Below are positions 44,526 through 53,244 of a DNA stretch of 64,000 nt, one piece after another. Made by a program: the position numbers and the translations under genes. Positions within the stretch are counted from its first letter, which is position 1. Every line of letters starts with the position of its first letter. The DNA is from Calditrichia bacterium (lineage in GTDB: Bacteria; Calditrichota; Calditrichia; RBG-13-44-9; J075). The notes under the pieces were generated by a model. The model worked only from the letters and a program-made list of their open reading frames with translations, made no database searches and was not told the origin of the DNA. The stretch spans positions 236,599 through 300,598 of the forward strand of contig JANQQU010000085.1 in assembly GCA_028284905.1 (NCBI GenBank). Reading direction: 5' to 3'.

Positions 44526-45503
44526 ATGAGTTTTCGAATTTTTTTAACCGGTACCAGCATTGCCGATGTAGCCTTGAAGATGCTGGAAGAGAACAATTGC
44601 ACCTATCAAATCGGTGATCCAAAGGATACGCCGGAAGATCTGGTTCGCAAACTAAAGGCTTTTAATCCTGATGGATTAATTGTCCGGCAGGGCAAAATTA
44701 CCGCGGCTGTCCAGGATGCTGCAGAAAATTTGCGGGTGATATGCAAGCATGGTGTTGGTGTTGATAATATTGATCTTAACGCTGCTACGGAACGTAATAT
44801 TCCGGTAATGTTTACCCCGAAAGCAAATTTTGAGTCGACTGCCGAACATGCTTTTGCGCTCATGTTTTCCCTGGTTCGGAAAATTCCCTTGCAGGATAAA
44901 CGGATTCGCAATGGCATTTTCGATAAAAAAGGCTACGATGGTCTGGAGTTACTGGGAAAAACGTTAGGGATTATCGGATTTGGACGCATCGGAAAGCGGC
45001 TGTCGGAGCTCGTTGCACCGTTTAATATGAAGGTGCTGGTCTACCATCCTTCTCAACGGGAAGAAGCATTACCGGACTATATAGAAAAGGTGAAGACACC
45101 AGCGGATATTTTTCCTCGCGCTGATATCATCAGCCTGCACTGCCCATTAAATGAGAACACTCGCTACCTGATCAATAAAGCTACCATTGCAACGATGAAA
45201 GATGGTGCTTATTTGGTCAACACCGCCCGGGGAGGCATTATCAATGAGGCCGATCTCCACGGGGCGTTAACGGAGGGGAAACTGGGTGGCGCCGCATTGG
45301 ATGCTTTCGAGCAGGAACCACCGCCGGCCGATCACCCGCTTTTTTCTCTCGATAATGTTATCCTGACCACCCACATCGGTGGCGTTTCGGATAATTCTTT
45401 TCGCAATATGGGCATTGGCGCAGTAACTAATGTGCTCTCAGTGCTGAATGGTGAATCTCCGGAGCTGGAGTCGTTGGTGAATAAAGCAGTGTTGGATGGA
45501 TAG
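44526..45503 (+). CDS. D-2-hydroxyacid dehydrogenase (phosphoglycerate dehydrogenase-like)
   Basis: A 325-residue NAD-dependent dehydrogenase: HGVGVDNIDL (catalytic domain), GKTLGIIGFGRIGKR (NAD loop), NTARGGIINE (catalytic Arg), DAFEQEPP (Glu) and THIGG (His). No ACT regulatory domain follows, so it is the short type; substrates in this group include 3-phosphoglycerate, hydroxypyruvate, glyoxylate and sugar-acid semialdehydes. GGGAG six bases before ATG 44526 decides the start over an upstream in-frame codon at 44460. It is divergent from the serine-hydrolase gene and convergent with the SIS gene. Confidence 0.88.
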   Translation: MSFRIFLTGTSIADVALKMLEENNCTYQIGDPKDTPEDLVRKLKAFNPDGLIVRQGKITAAVQDAAENLRVICKHGVGVDNIDLNAATERNIPVMFTPKANFESTAEHAFALMFSLVRKIPLQDKRIRNGIFDKKGYDGLELLGKTLGIIGFGRIGKRLSELVAPFNMKVLVYHPSQREEALPDYIEKVKTPADIFPRADIISLHCPLNENTRYLINKATIATMKDGAYLVNTARGGIINEADLHGALTEGKLGGAALDAFEQEPPPADHPLFSLDNVILTTHIGGVSDNSFRNMGIGAVTNVLSVLNGESPELESLVNKAVLDG

Positions 45504-45526
45504 CAGGATTATCAAGGGGCAACTCG

Positions 45527-45652
45527 TTCCCAAACTCCAGTTTGGGAATGCACCTATGTTCGAAACTCCGTTTCGAGTAGCTAAGCGGTGGTTCGTGAAA
45601 CAGAGTTTCGCCAAAAATTGGGTTCCCATCCCGGCGCTCCGGGATGGGAACC
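45527..45652. repeat. Multi-hairpin intergenic element between convergent genes
   Basis: Contains three GAAAC/TTTGGG-type hairpins (TTCCCAAACT-CC-AGTTTGGGAA at 45527-45548; TCGAAAC-TCC-GTTTCGA at 45560-45576; GAAAC-AGA-GTTTC near 45597-45609) and one perfect 14-bp stem (GGTTCCCATCCCGG / CCGGGATGGGAACC, 45621-45652). Similar GAAACTCCGTTTC-type dispersed repeats are known in other bacteria. The last hairpin can act as a bidirectional terminator for the two convergent genes, though it lacks a T-run. Confidence 0.6.
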
Positions 45653-45668
45653 AGGAAAATCTGCCTCT

Positions 45669-46289
45669 TTAAAACTTCCGTTCCTTAATCAAGCCTTCAT
45701 CCATATGCGCCATTCGAATATATTGGGCGAGAATGTGCATCAATGATGCGTGCACATCTTCGATAACGCCATAGTTATCGCCGGTAACATGCAGATTAAC
45801 ATCGGCAATTTCCGAAGAACGTCCACCGGAGAAACCAGTCATGGAAATAACCGGCATGCCATTATCCTTTGCCCAGTGTGCTGCCCGAACGATATTTTCG
45901 GAATTCCCGGAAGAGCTGATGGTGATCAGCACATCTCCCGGGCGGGCCAGGGAGCGAAGCTGGAATAGAAAAACATCCTCGTAAGAGATATCATTACCAA
46001 TCGCAGTCATGAAATCGATGGAATTACTAAGCGATACCACCCGGGGAACCAGGTCGGTATCGGTCTGCACCAGCTTGGAGTGATCACAAACCATATGATT
46101 GGAAATCGACGCCGATCCACCATTCCCGCAGGAGAATACGATGCGACCATTGGCATATGCATTGGTTAGAATTTCTGCTGCCTGGTTTATCTTTTCACGC
46201 CCGACACTGGCGGCTGCATCCTTAAGCTGGCTGAAGTAAGCATCGGTGAAGCTGCCAATTTCAGCAAATTTTTTGTCTGGAAAACTCAT
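45669..46289 (-). CDS. SIS-domain phosphosugar isomerase (GmhA/phosphoheptose isomerase-like)
   Basis: A 206-residue single SIS-domain protein: VFSCGNGGSASISNHMVCD (substrate-phosphate loop), LITISSSGNSENIV (second phosphate loop) and GVIEDVHASLMHILA at the end. These are the landmarks of the sedoheptulose-7-phosphate isomerase/DiaA group. No heptose kinase or epimerase genes are near, so the substrate is probably another phosphorylated keto/aldo sugar. It lies 14 bases after the aldolase gene on the same strand. Confidence 0.88.
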   Translation of the reverse strand: MSFPDKKFAEIGSFTDAYFSQLKDAAASVGREKINQAAEILTNAYANGRIVFSCGNGGSASISNHMVCDHSKLVQTDTDLVPRVVSLSNSIDFMTAIGNDISYEDVFLFQLRSLARPGDVLITISSSGNSENIVRAAHWAKDNGMPVISMTGFSGGRSSEIADVNLHVTGDNYGVIEDVHASLMHILAQYIRMAHMDEGLIKERKF

Positions 46290-46303
46290 TTTTAGAATCC
46301 TTT

Positions 46304-47098
46304 CTATTTCCTTTTGGCAATCCCTTCCCGAACAGCGTTGACTTCTTCTTTCGCTTTGTGAGATAAAAAGCGGTCATCACTTTGCAGGGAAGTAAACTGG
46401 AATCCTTGTTCAATTCTTTCGATAGCAACTTCCCGGGAATTGGTGTGAATACCGGCGGGAATGCCATGTTTCTTGGCGGTTTCCAGAATATAAGATTTTG
46501 CTTCAATTACTTCCGGATCGGTCTGACCTTTACGCGGCTCTTTACCGAGTGCCATGGAGAGATCCGACGGACCAATATAAATGGCGCTAATGCCAGGTAC
46601 CTGGAGAATTTCGTCCAGATTCTTAATCGCTTCCTTGGTTTCAATTTGCGGGATAACCAGCGTTTCATCATTGGCGTAGTTGTGATAATTACCGCCGCCG
46701 TGTGTGGTGCCGCCACCATAATATTTAGCGCGAATCGGGCCAAAGCTGCGGAATCCCCAGGGTGGGTATTTACAGGCTTTTACCAGTCTTTCTGCTTCTT
46801 CAACATTGTTGATCATCGGGCAAATAACGCCATATGAACCGGCATCGAGTACTTTCATTAAGCGACCTGGATCGTTCCAGGGCACCCGGGTCAGCGGAAT
46901 AACATCCGTGGTAGAAATTGCCTGCAGCATTGTTGTCATTACCTGATACTCTACCAGGCCATGCTGCATGTCGATAGTAATGGAGTCGAATCCCTGGTGG
47001 GCCATCACTTCCGCAGAAAACGAACTGGGGATTGCGCACCATCCATTGATGACGGCATCACCGCGTGCCCAAATCTCTTTCAGTGTGTTTTTTCTCAT
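46304..47098 (-). CDS. HpcH/HpaI family aldolase
   Basis: A 264-residue class II pyruvate-type aldolase of the 4-hydroxy-2-oxo-heptanedioate / 2-dehydro-3-deoxy-glucarate group. Motifs are TIDMQHGLVEY (catalytic His and Asp), CPMINNVEEAERLV, QIETKEAI (metal Glu) and YIGPSDLSMALG (metal Asp). It would split a 2-keto-3-deoxy sugar acid to pyruvate plus an aldehyde. AAGGA lies 6 bases before the ATG. It is followed by the SIS gene; the 6-phosphogluconolactonase lies 139 bases upstream. Confidence 0.9.
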   Translation of the reverse strand: MRKNTLKEIWARGDAVINGWCAIPSSFSAEVMAHQGFDSITIDMQHGLVEYQVMTTMLQAISTTDVIPLTRVPWNDPGRLMKVLDAGSYGVICPMINNVEEAERLVKACKYPPWGFRSFGPIRAKYYGGGTTHGGGNYHNYANDETLVIPQIETKEAIKNLDEILQVPGISAIYIGPSDLSMALGKEPRKGQTDPEVIEAKSYILETAKKHGIPAGIHTNSREVAIERIEQGFQFTSLQSDDRFLSHKAKEEVNAVREGIAKRK

Positions 47099-47237
47099 GG
47101 GAGATCCTTGTGGGTTTAAATGGGTTGTTATGTATTTAGGATTATTTTTGCGACGATCGTTTCCGGTCTGGTTCGCTGTGATAATGCCGGAGCTGAAACA
47201 TACAATTTTCTCAATAGCAATTCAAGGACGGAGCGGA

Positions 47238-47921
47238 TTAGGGTGCGCTCAGTACCTTCAATGCTGTTGCAGTGTCGGAGAAAAGCAGCCGTAGCGGTAA
47301 ACTTGCCACATCCCCAGGCGTTTGCGCTTCCTGGTATTTTTGATGTTTCTCCGCTCCGTTAAAGAGCAGGAAAACCTGCCGGGCATTTAGAATTGCCGGC
47401 GCCGTGAGGGACATTCGTGCCACCCGATCGGCGGTCGCTGCCACACCAACACAGCGCCCTTCTTTTTCATGAACGGCTTTATCCCCGGGAAAGAGAGAGG
47501 CAAAGTGCCCATCCGGACCCATGCCGAGATAAACCGCATCAATGGGGAAGGGGAGGGCTGCGAGCCGGGCTTCACAGGCATTCTGTCCGTCTATCGCGGT
47601 TGCCTCACCGCCATACAGGGGAATGAATTTTGCCGCCGCTGCCTTCTCCTGCAGCAGATGGGTATGCACCAGATTTTCATTACTATCGGGATGATCTGCA
47701 GGCACCCAACGCTCATCCGTCAGGGTTATAATGACATTTGCCCAATCCAGGTCAGCCTGACGCAAATGGCGAAAAACCATTGCAGGCGTTCTGCCTCCGG
47801 AAACGGCAAGTACCGCCTTCCCTTTTTCTGCAATGGCTATTTTTAAGACGTCAATTATATCATTTGCTAACGCTTCAGCAGCGGCAGGCATGTCCGGGAA
47901 AGAGATTTCTTTTAAGGGCAT
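47238..47921 (-). CDS. pgl: 6-phosphogluconolactonase
   Basis: A 227-residue protein of the DevB/NagB-like lactonase group: AVSGGRTPAMVFRHL, TLTDERWVPADHPDSNENLV (active-site loop), DAVYLGMGPDGHFASLFPG (GxGxDGHxASLFP hallmark) and MSLTAPAILNAR. It opens the lactone ring of 6-phosphogluconate or a similar sugar-acid lactone. ATG 47921 has AAAGGA upstream; a longer in-frame reading would run into the repeat array and is rejected. No glucose-6-phosphate dehydrogenase gene is adjacent, so the lactone may come from a Gfo/Idh/MocA enzyme in the neighbourhood. Confidence 0.9.
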   Translation of the reverse strand: MPLKEISFPDMPAAAEALANDIIDVLKIAIAEKGKAVLAVSGGRTPAMVFRHLRQADLDWANVIITLTDERWVPADHPDSNENLVHTHLLQEKAAAAKFIPLYGGEATAIDGQNACEARLAALPFPIDAVYLGMGPDGHFASLFPGDKAVHEKEGRCVGVAATADRVARMSLTAPAILNARQVFLLFNGAEKHQKYQEAQTPGDVASLPLRLLFSDTATALKVLSAP

Positions 47922-47946
47922 AGTTGTCCTTTGAGTGTTTACGATT

Positions 47947-48182
47947 TGATGGTTGCACTCCCTGCGGTCGTTGATGGCTCCGCTCCCGTTGGTCGCTGAT
48001 GGTTGCACTCCCTGCGGTCGTTGATGGCTCCGCTCCCGTTGGTCGCTAATGGTTGCGCTCCTTCGTCGCTGATGGATGCACTCCCTGCGGTCGTTGATGG
48101 CTTACCTTGTAACTTTCCTTATATTTAAACCATTAGCGACCAACGGGAGCGGAACAATTAGCGACGAAGGAGCGGAGCCATA
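47947..48182. repeat. 25-bp tandem repeat array with inverted tail, copy 2
   Basis: Units begin at about 47947, 47972, 47997, 48022, 48047, 48070 and 48095, spaced 25 bases with one 23-base step, and alternate between TGATGGTTGCACTCCCTGCG... and TGATGGCTCCGCTCCCGTTG.... After about 25 AT-rich bases comes an inverted-orientation pair (48127-48182, AACCATTAGCGACCAACGGG...) that is complementary to the array units. It matches copy 1 at 37271 in unit length, alternation, spacer and orientation. It lies between the lactonase start and the dehydrogenase stop; no gene is present in this 336-base gap. Confidence 0.8.
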
Positions 48183-48257
48183 ATCCTCTGAATCGCCTAA
48201 TGGCAAAAAACACCGCACCGAAACAACCACTATCAACATCCACAAAACCAAACCACC

Positions 48258-49217
48258 TTACCCTGCCGGTGGATAATCCTTCGTCGGTAGCATGTTCTCA
48301 TCCAACCCACGAATTGCCGCCCGGCCCATTGCCAGAATTGCTTCCTCCGAACTGCCGCCGATGTGGGGAGTGCAGAGGAAATTGGATAATCCGATTAATG
48401 AATGATTCTCCGGAGGCTCGGTGGCAAAAACATCGAAACCAGCGGCAGAAAGTTTACCATCGCGCAGGCTCGCTTCAAGCGCTGCTTCATCAACCAGTCC
48501 ACCGCGGGCGCAGTTTATTAATAGTGCATCCGGTTTCATCATCGCCAGGCGCTCAGCATTAATGATATTGCGAGTGCTGTCGTCCAGTGGGACGTGCAGT
48601 GTTACGATATCTGCCCGGCGCAGCAGAGATTCCAGGTCGACCGCTTCAACCTGGTGGGCGGCGTAAAAATCCGGGAAATCGAGGATGTCATGCGCTAGTA
48701 CCGGGCAATCAAAAGCCCGTAAAAAAGGCGTCAGATCTTTGCCGATATGCCCGCAACCGATAATCCCGACAGTGCGGCCGGTAAGGCAGCGGCCTTTGCG
48801 ATTTTTCCAGGTGCCCTCGCGAATTTCCAGGTTGGTTTCCGGCACCAGGTGCAACAGAGAAATCATAAAGGAGAGGGTGAGTTCCGTGACGGAACGACGG
48901 TTGACCCCGCCAGTCCAACCCAGTTTGATGCCGTGACGAATCATCGCTGCTTTATCGAGCATGTCGGTACCGACCCCGTATTTACTGATCACCTCCAGAT
49001 CCGGCAACGCAGAAAGAAATGATTCGTCGATTTTTTCCAGCGCAGTAATCAACTTTTTTTTACCCCGGGCATAATTTATCAGGGCGTCGCCCTTCAGGGC
49101 CAGGCCTTCGTCGTTGAATTGGACATTGGAATAACGCGCTTCCAATTCCGCACGCAAGATGGGGTGCCGGGAAAAAGAACGGGAAGTTACTGCAATCGGG
49201 GTATCGTTTTTCATCAT
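48258..49217 (-). CDS. D-2-hydroxyacid dehydrogenase, second type
   Basis: A 319-residue NAD-dependent dehydrogenase with ISKYGVGTDMLDKAAM, GRTVGIIGCGHIGKDLTPF (NAD loop), INCARGGLVDEAALE (Arg), DVFATEPPE (Glu) and CTPHIGGSSEEA (His). It differs clearly from the enzyme at 44526, so the two probably reduce different keto acids or semialdehydes. AAAGGAG precedes the ATG. It lies 12 bases after the Gfo/Idh/MocA gene and is likely co-transcribed. Confidence 0.9.
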   Translation of the reverse strand: MMKNDTPIAVTSRSFSRHPILRAELEARYSNVQFNDEGLALKGDALINYARGKKKLITALEKIDESFLSALPDLEVISKYGVGTDMLDKAAMIRHGIKLGWTGGVNRRSVTELTLSFMISLLHLVPETNLEIREGTWKNRKGRCLTGRTVGIIGCGHIGKDLTPFLRAFDCPVLAHDILDFPDFYAAHQVEAVDLESLLRRADIVTLHVPLDDSTRNIINAERLAMMKPDALLINCARGGLVDEAALEASLRDGKLSAAGFDVFATEPPENHSLIGLSNFLCTPHIGGSSEEAILAMGRAAIRGLDENMLPTKDYPPAG

Positions 49218-49229
49218 TTCTCCTTTGAG

Positions 49230-50261
49230 CTAGCCTTGCCGCTTGTTTGCCTGTTCTTCTTGAAAATTATCATCTGCATCGTAGATGCCAAAGACCAGGC
49301 GCATCACTTCGCGGGCATCTGCAGTGGTGCCATTCTGCACCGGTTGGCCGGTGTGGATACACTTTACAAATTCTGCCAATTCCAGATCCCAGGAAGGATC
49401 GGTATTACAAAATGTTTTGCTTTCCGGAGGATTGCCAATCGCAAAGCCCAGATGCTTGCGCGCCTGGATAATCCACTCATCGCGATAGCTGCGGGTACCG
49501 GATGGCATACCGTCGACAATAACGTAGCCGTCTTCCATAAAAATTTCCAGGGTAAAACGATGTTTCCATTGGGTAAAAGAGCTGTGCAGCATTGCTATCT
49601 GGTTCCGGTCGTTCCGGAGCAGGGCAAAGGCATTATCTTCCATGGGGAAATTCCAGTAAGCGGTAGTAACCATACTTTTAATTTCTGTAAATCCGCCACA
49701 GAAATAATTAAAGAGATCGAGCATATGAATGCCCTGGTCGAAAAGGATACCGCCGCCAGCCATACCGGGGTCGTTCCGCCACTCATTCGGTTTACCGGAC
49801 CCTTCCGCTTTGCCGTAAATACCGCGCACCCAGAGAATTTTACCATACTCACCGCTGTTTACCAGCTTTTTAGCTTCCATGATACCAAAATGATAACGAT
49901 GGTTAAAACCAACTTTTACAACCAAACCGGGATGGCGTTTTTCTGCTTCAATAATGCGCTCGATATCAGCCATGTTACGGCCGGGAGGTTTTTCGCAAAA
50001 CACATGCTTGCCAGCGTCCAGCGCTGCAACAACTACATCGGGGATAAAACGATTTGGGGTGCAGACAAAAATTGCGTCCACATCAGAGTTGATAACGGAT
50101 TGATAATCCGGGAGAAATTCCAGGTCTTCAAACCCTTTTTCCGGAGGGGCAGCATCTGTCCCGGAAACCAAAACGGTGTGATCATTTTCCCGAATGGTAT
50201 TAGCGCGAATGCCACCCATTTTGCCCAGACCAACGATACCTACCTTAATTGGATTTGCCAT
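49230..50261 (-). CDS. Gfo/Idh/MocA family oxidoreductase
   Basis: A 343-residue NAD(P)-dependent dehydrogenase: VGIVGLGKMGGIRAN (Rossmann loop), HVFCEKPPGRN (signature lysine), VGFNHRYHFGIMEAK and GGGILFDQGIHMLDLF (substrate-site Asp/His). These motifs match dehydrogenases acting on sugars, cyclitols or NDP-sugar acids. It starts a minus-strand operon with the D-2-hydroxyacid dehydrogenase. A long open frame on the opposite strand is a shadow. Confidence 0.92.
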   Translation of the reverse strand: MANPIKVGIVGLGKMGGIRANTIRENDHTVLVSGTDAAPPEKGFEDLEFLPDYQSVINSDVDAIFVCTPNRFIPDVVVAALDAGKHVFCEKPPGRNMADIERIIEAEKRHPGLVVKVGFNHRYHFGIMEAKKLVNSGEYGKILWVRGIYGKAEGSGKPNEWRNDPGMAGGGILFDQGIHMLDLFNYFCGGFTEIKSMVTTAYWNFPMEDNAFALLRNDRNQIAMLHSSFTQWKHRFTLEIFMEDGYVIVDGMPSGTRSYRDEWIIQARKHLGFAIGNPPESKTFCNTDPSWDLELAEFVKCIHTGQPVQNGTTADAREVMRLVFGIYDADDNFQEEQANKRQG

Positions 50262-50970
50262 AAATCAGAACCTTCTCTTAAAGTTTGTGGATGTTGCGCT
50301 TTCGGCAACAGGCCATATGAATTTCATAAAAGTTTGTAAATAAATCCCGGTGGCGCGAACATCGTATTTCAGTTTTGTTATTATCTGATGAATTATTCAG
50401 TGTCGTTCCCAATCGCGTGGGAGGCGTTAAAATAGGGCGGTACCCTGAAACTTTCGTGACAAATACAAAAATGATAGAAGCAGAAATTTAATAATTGTGT
50501 CAGCGGGAGTGGTGTGGCATGCAGAATGGTGTCCAGGTAAATAAATGTTGTTCGAATGACCTGTCGGCAGCGGATTTCTCCCCCGGGAAAATTCCATGAA
50601 ACGACAGAAAATTCATTGAACACAAAATGATGCGAGAACATTCACCAACTCCGGCAAATAACAGAAAACACAAATATCACTTCAACAAAAGACAATAATT
50701 CGAATGCCCCATCCGGCCAATAATTCCAGGAGTAACGGCCGTGTTGTACAAGACATTAAACATAATAAAAATAGCCGCAAAATCAAGTTCTCATTCACTG
50801 AATTTTTCTTCAGGATTTAGCTCAATTAATGAAATCATCACTTCAGCGGTTTTATCTGATAATTCCTCATGCAGATATTTGCAGGTGAGGCCTCATCTTA
50901 CTTATATTACCGGCAATTTTTCAGTGTTATTGAGTGGGTAAATCATTTTCGAAAAAAATCGGAGTGGCGT
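50262..50970. other. Intergenic region without recognisable gene
   Basis: About 700 AT-rich bases between a divergent pair (oxidoreductase on minus, sulfotransferase-like on plus). No reading frame with a credible family match, ribosome site or codon pattern is seen, and no repeat or operator palindrome was found by eye. It should hold both promoters. Confidence 0.5.
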
Positions 50971-53178
50971 ATGCGTGGGTTTGCTAAATTGAATATTATC
51001 CTTCTAAACATCTTTTGTATTGGAGGATTCCTTTTTGCAAATAATCAGAAAAATATGCCTTTCGAATATATTTCGCCCCGGCATGATGCAGTAATGGTTT
51101 CTCCGGAAAGCAATATCATTTTGCGGCCGGGAATGATGTTGGAGCGATCAACTATATCGGCGACAAAAATCGTTGTTGAAGGATCGGAGAGCGGGATACA
51201 TCGTGGAGAGTTGATTTTACTGAAGGATGAAAAAACATTGATTTTTCGGCCAAGCCGTTTTTTTTCTCCGGGAGAAACTGTAACGATAAAACTTGGTTCT
51301 GGTATTCGCACCCAGGCTGGTGAAATACTTAATGAATTTCAATCTCGCTTCTCTGTTTCAAAGGGGATGATTTCAAAAGTTAATACGTTGAATGATCACT
51401 GCTTTGCCTCTACATCTCAGGAAAATCAAATCGCTTTTCGTTCAAATAAAATGAATGGACAATCACCCGTTACAACATTCGGGGCGGATTCGTTGCCAGA
51501 CAATTTCCCAACCTTTAGCCAGACAGCCTATGATAATCCTACGCCGGGCTACTTGCTAATGACACCTTTCTTTTTTGCACCACCCGACATTGGACCGGGA
51601 TACCTAATTATTGGTGATGACTACGGTTCACCTATTTTCTATCGGGCCTGTGAAGGGTTGTGCAACGATTTGCTGTTGCAGTCCAATGGACTTTTGAGCT
51701 ACTATGAATGGACTGCCCCGGGGATTACTGCGGAAGATAATCGCTATTACCTCATGGATGACCGTTATGCAGTGGTAGACAGCTTCCGCACTGGCAATGG
51801 ATACGTCACTGATGGTCATGAATTGTTGATTCTGGAAAATGGAAATGCCCTGATGATGAGTTATGATTTTCAAACGATACGGATGGATACAATCGTTGCC
51901 GGCGGCAATCCCAATGCGGTGGTTACCGGATTGATTATCCAGGAATTAGATGTTGATAAAAATGTCATCTTCCAGTGGCGCAGCTGGGATCATTTCGAGA
52001 TTACCGATGCTGACAGTAACATTGACCTTACTGCAGCGAACGTTGATTATTCTCATGGAAATGCGATTGAGGTAGACCATGACGGCCATCTGCTCATCTC
52101 ATCCCGGAATATGAGTGAAATTACCAAAATCAACCGGCAGACCGGCGATATTATCTGGCGCTGGGGGGGCAAGAAGAATCAGTTTACTTTTATCAATGAT
52201 GACCGCGGCTTCGCCTATCAACATCATATTCGCGTATTGCCGAACGGCAATTATACCCTGTTCGATAATGGCAATTTTCTCAATCCGCCATATTCCCGGG
52301 CGTTGGAGTATGAAATTGATGAACAGACCCTGACGGCAACTTTGGTGTGGAAATATGCTTCCTCAACATTCTATCCGTTTATGGGCAACGCCACCCGGCA
52401 GGATGATGGTCGCACTTTAATTGGCTGGGGAGGAGGCTGGCCTTCGATTACCGAGGTGAATCCTGATGGGACGAAATCGCTGGAACTTTCCTATGACAGC
52501 ACCCACATGAGTTACCGTGCTGCCCGTGCCAAATGGTCATCCAGTCTGTTAAGTGCAGATGCCGACACGCTCTGGCTCGATGGCTTTGCCGGTTATCCGG
52601 ATACCACTACACTCCATTTGGAGAATAACACCAACGAAGCTATAACCATTACAACGGCCAGCACACGCTCGCCATTTTTTGCAGTGGCGAAAGCACTGCC
52701 ATTCGACATTCCCGCCAATGGAGAATTCGCATTACCAGTTGTGTTCTTTCCGGACAGTGTGAATGATTGGCGGGATGTGCTCACCATTCGTGCCGATAGC
52801 CCAACGGAAGGATTTGGACTGCAGGTGGCGTTAATTGCCACTGATCTGGTGGGCATTGGCAGTGATGATGAGCATGCCGCGGGAAGTTTTTATTTGGCGC
52901 AGAACTATCCTAATCCGTTTAACCCGGAGACGAATATTGGATTTCGTATATCTGATGTCGGAATTGTCCAATTGAAAATTTATGACATCTCCGGGCGGTT
53001 GCTGAAAACCTTGGTGAATGAATCTATGAATGCCGGAGATTATACCTCTGTCTGGGATGGAAAGAATCGCTTTGGCCAAGAAGTTTCCAGCGGTATTTAT
53101 TTCTATCAGCTCAGCGTTAAAGCCTCGGGGAAGAAAAAACAAATCACGAAAGTGCGGAAAATGGTGCTGCTTCGCTAA
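50971..53178 (+). CDS. Secreted arylsulfotransferase-like protein with C-terminal sorting domain
   Basis: A 735-residue protein with signal sequence (about 6-24), an N-terminal Ig-like domain (about 30-130), a six-blade arylsulfotransferase-type propeller (about 170-510), a beta-sandwich (about 530-625) and a C-terminal sorting domain with NYPNPFNPETNIGFRI. Propeller histidines typical of ASST enzymes occur in VTDGHELLILENG, VDYSHGNAIEVDHDGH and YQHHIRVLPNGNYTLFDNG. ASSTs transfer sulfate between phenolic esters in the periplasm; this one should be outside the cell. ATG 50971 has GGAG 6 bases upstream. The usual DsbA/DsbB-like partners are not adjacent. Confidence 0.8.
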   Translation: MRGFAKLNIILLNIFCIGGFLFANNQKNMPFEYISPRHDAVMVSPESNIILRPGMMLERSTISATKIVVEGSESGIHRGELILLKDEKTLIFRPSRFFSPGETVTIKLGSGIRTQAGEILNEFQSRFSVSKGMISKVNTLNDHCFASTSQENQIAFRSNKMNGQSPVTTFGADSLPDNFPTFSQTAYDNPTPGYLLMTPFFFAPPDIGPGYLIIGDDYGSPIFYRACEGLCNDLLLQSNGLLSYYEWTAPGITAEDNRYYLMDDRYAVVDSFRTGNGYVTDGHELLILENGNALMMSYDFQTIRMDTIVAGGNPNAVVTGLIIQELDVDKNVIFQWRSWDHFEITDADSNIDLTAANVDYSHGNAIEVDHDGHLLISSRNMSEITKINRQTGDIIWRWGGKKNQFTFINDDRGFAYQHHIRVLPNGNYTLFDNGNFLNPPYSRALEYEIDEQTLTATLVWKYASSTFYPFMGNATRQDDGRTLIGWGGGWPSITEVNPDGTKSLELSYDSTHMSYRAARAKWSSSLLSADADTLWLDGFAGYPDTTTLHLENNTNEAITITTASTRSPFFAVAKALPFDIPANGEFALPVVFFPDSVNDWRDVLTIRADSPTEGFGLQVALIATDLVGIGSDDEHAAGSFYLAQNYPNPFNPETNIGFRISDVGIVQLKIYDISGRLLKTLVNESMNAGDYTSVWDGKNRFGQEVSSGIYFYQLSVKASGKKKQITKVRKMVLLR

Positions 53179-53244
53179 ATCTGAAAACCAAAGAAATTTT
53201 AACAGGGTATTATTGATTTAGTTGCCAGGTGGCTAATCCTTGGG

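Noticed and set aside
47947..48182. Possible CRISPR array or N-terminal extension of the lactonase
   Set aside because: Same spacer-less alternating repeat; the lactonase has its own ribosome site and ATG at 47921.
49119..50339. Long plus-strand reading frame of about 400 residues
   Set aside because: Antisense to a clear Gfo/Idh/MocA gene; the protein has no domain pattern and no ribosome site.
50393..50641. Small minus-strand gene in the 700-base gap
   Set aside because: Composition rich in His, Phe and Cys, no ribosome site, no recognisable family.
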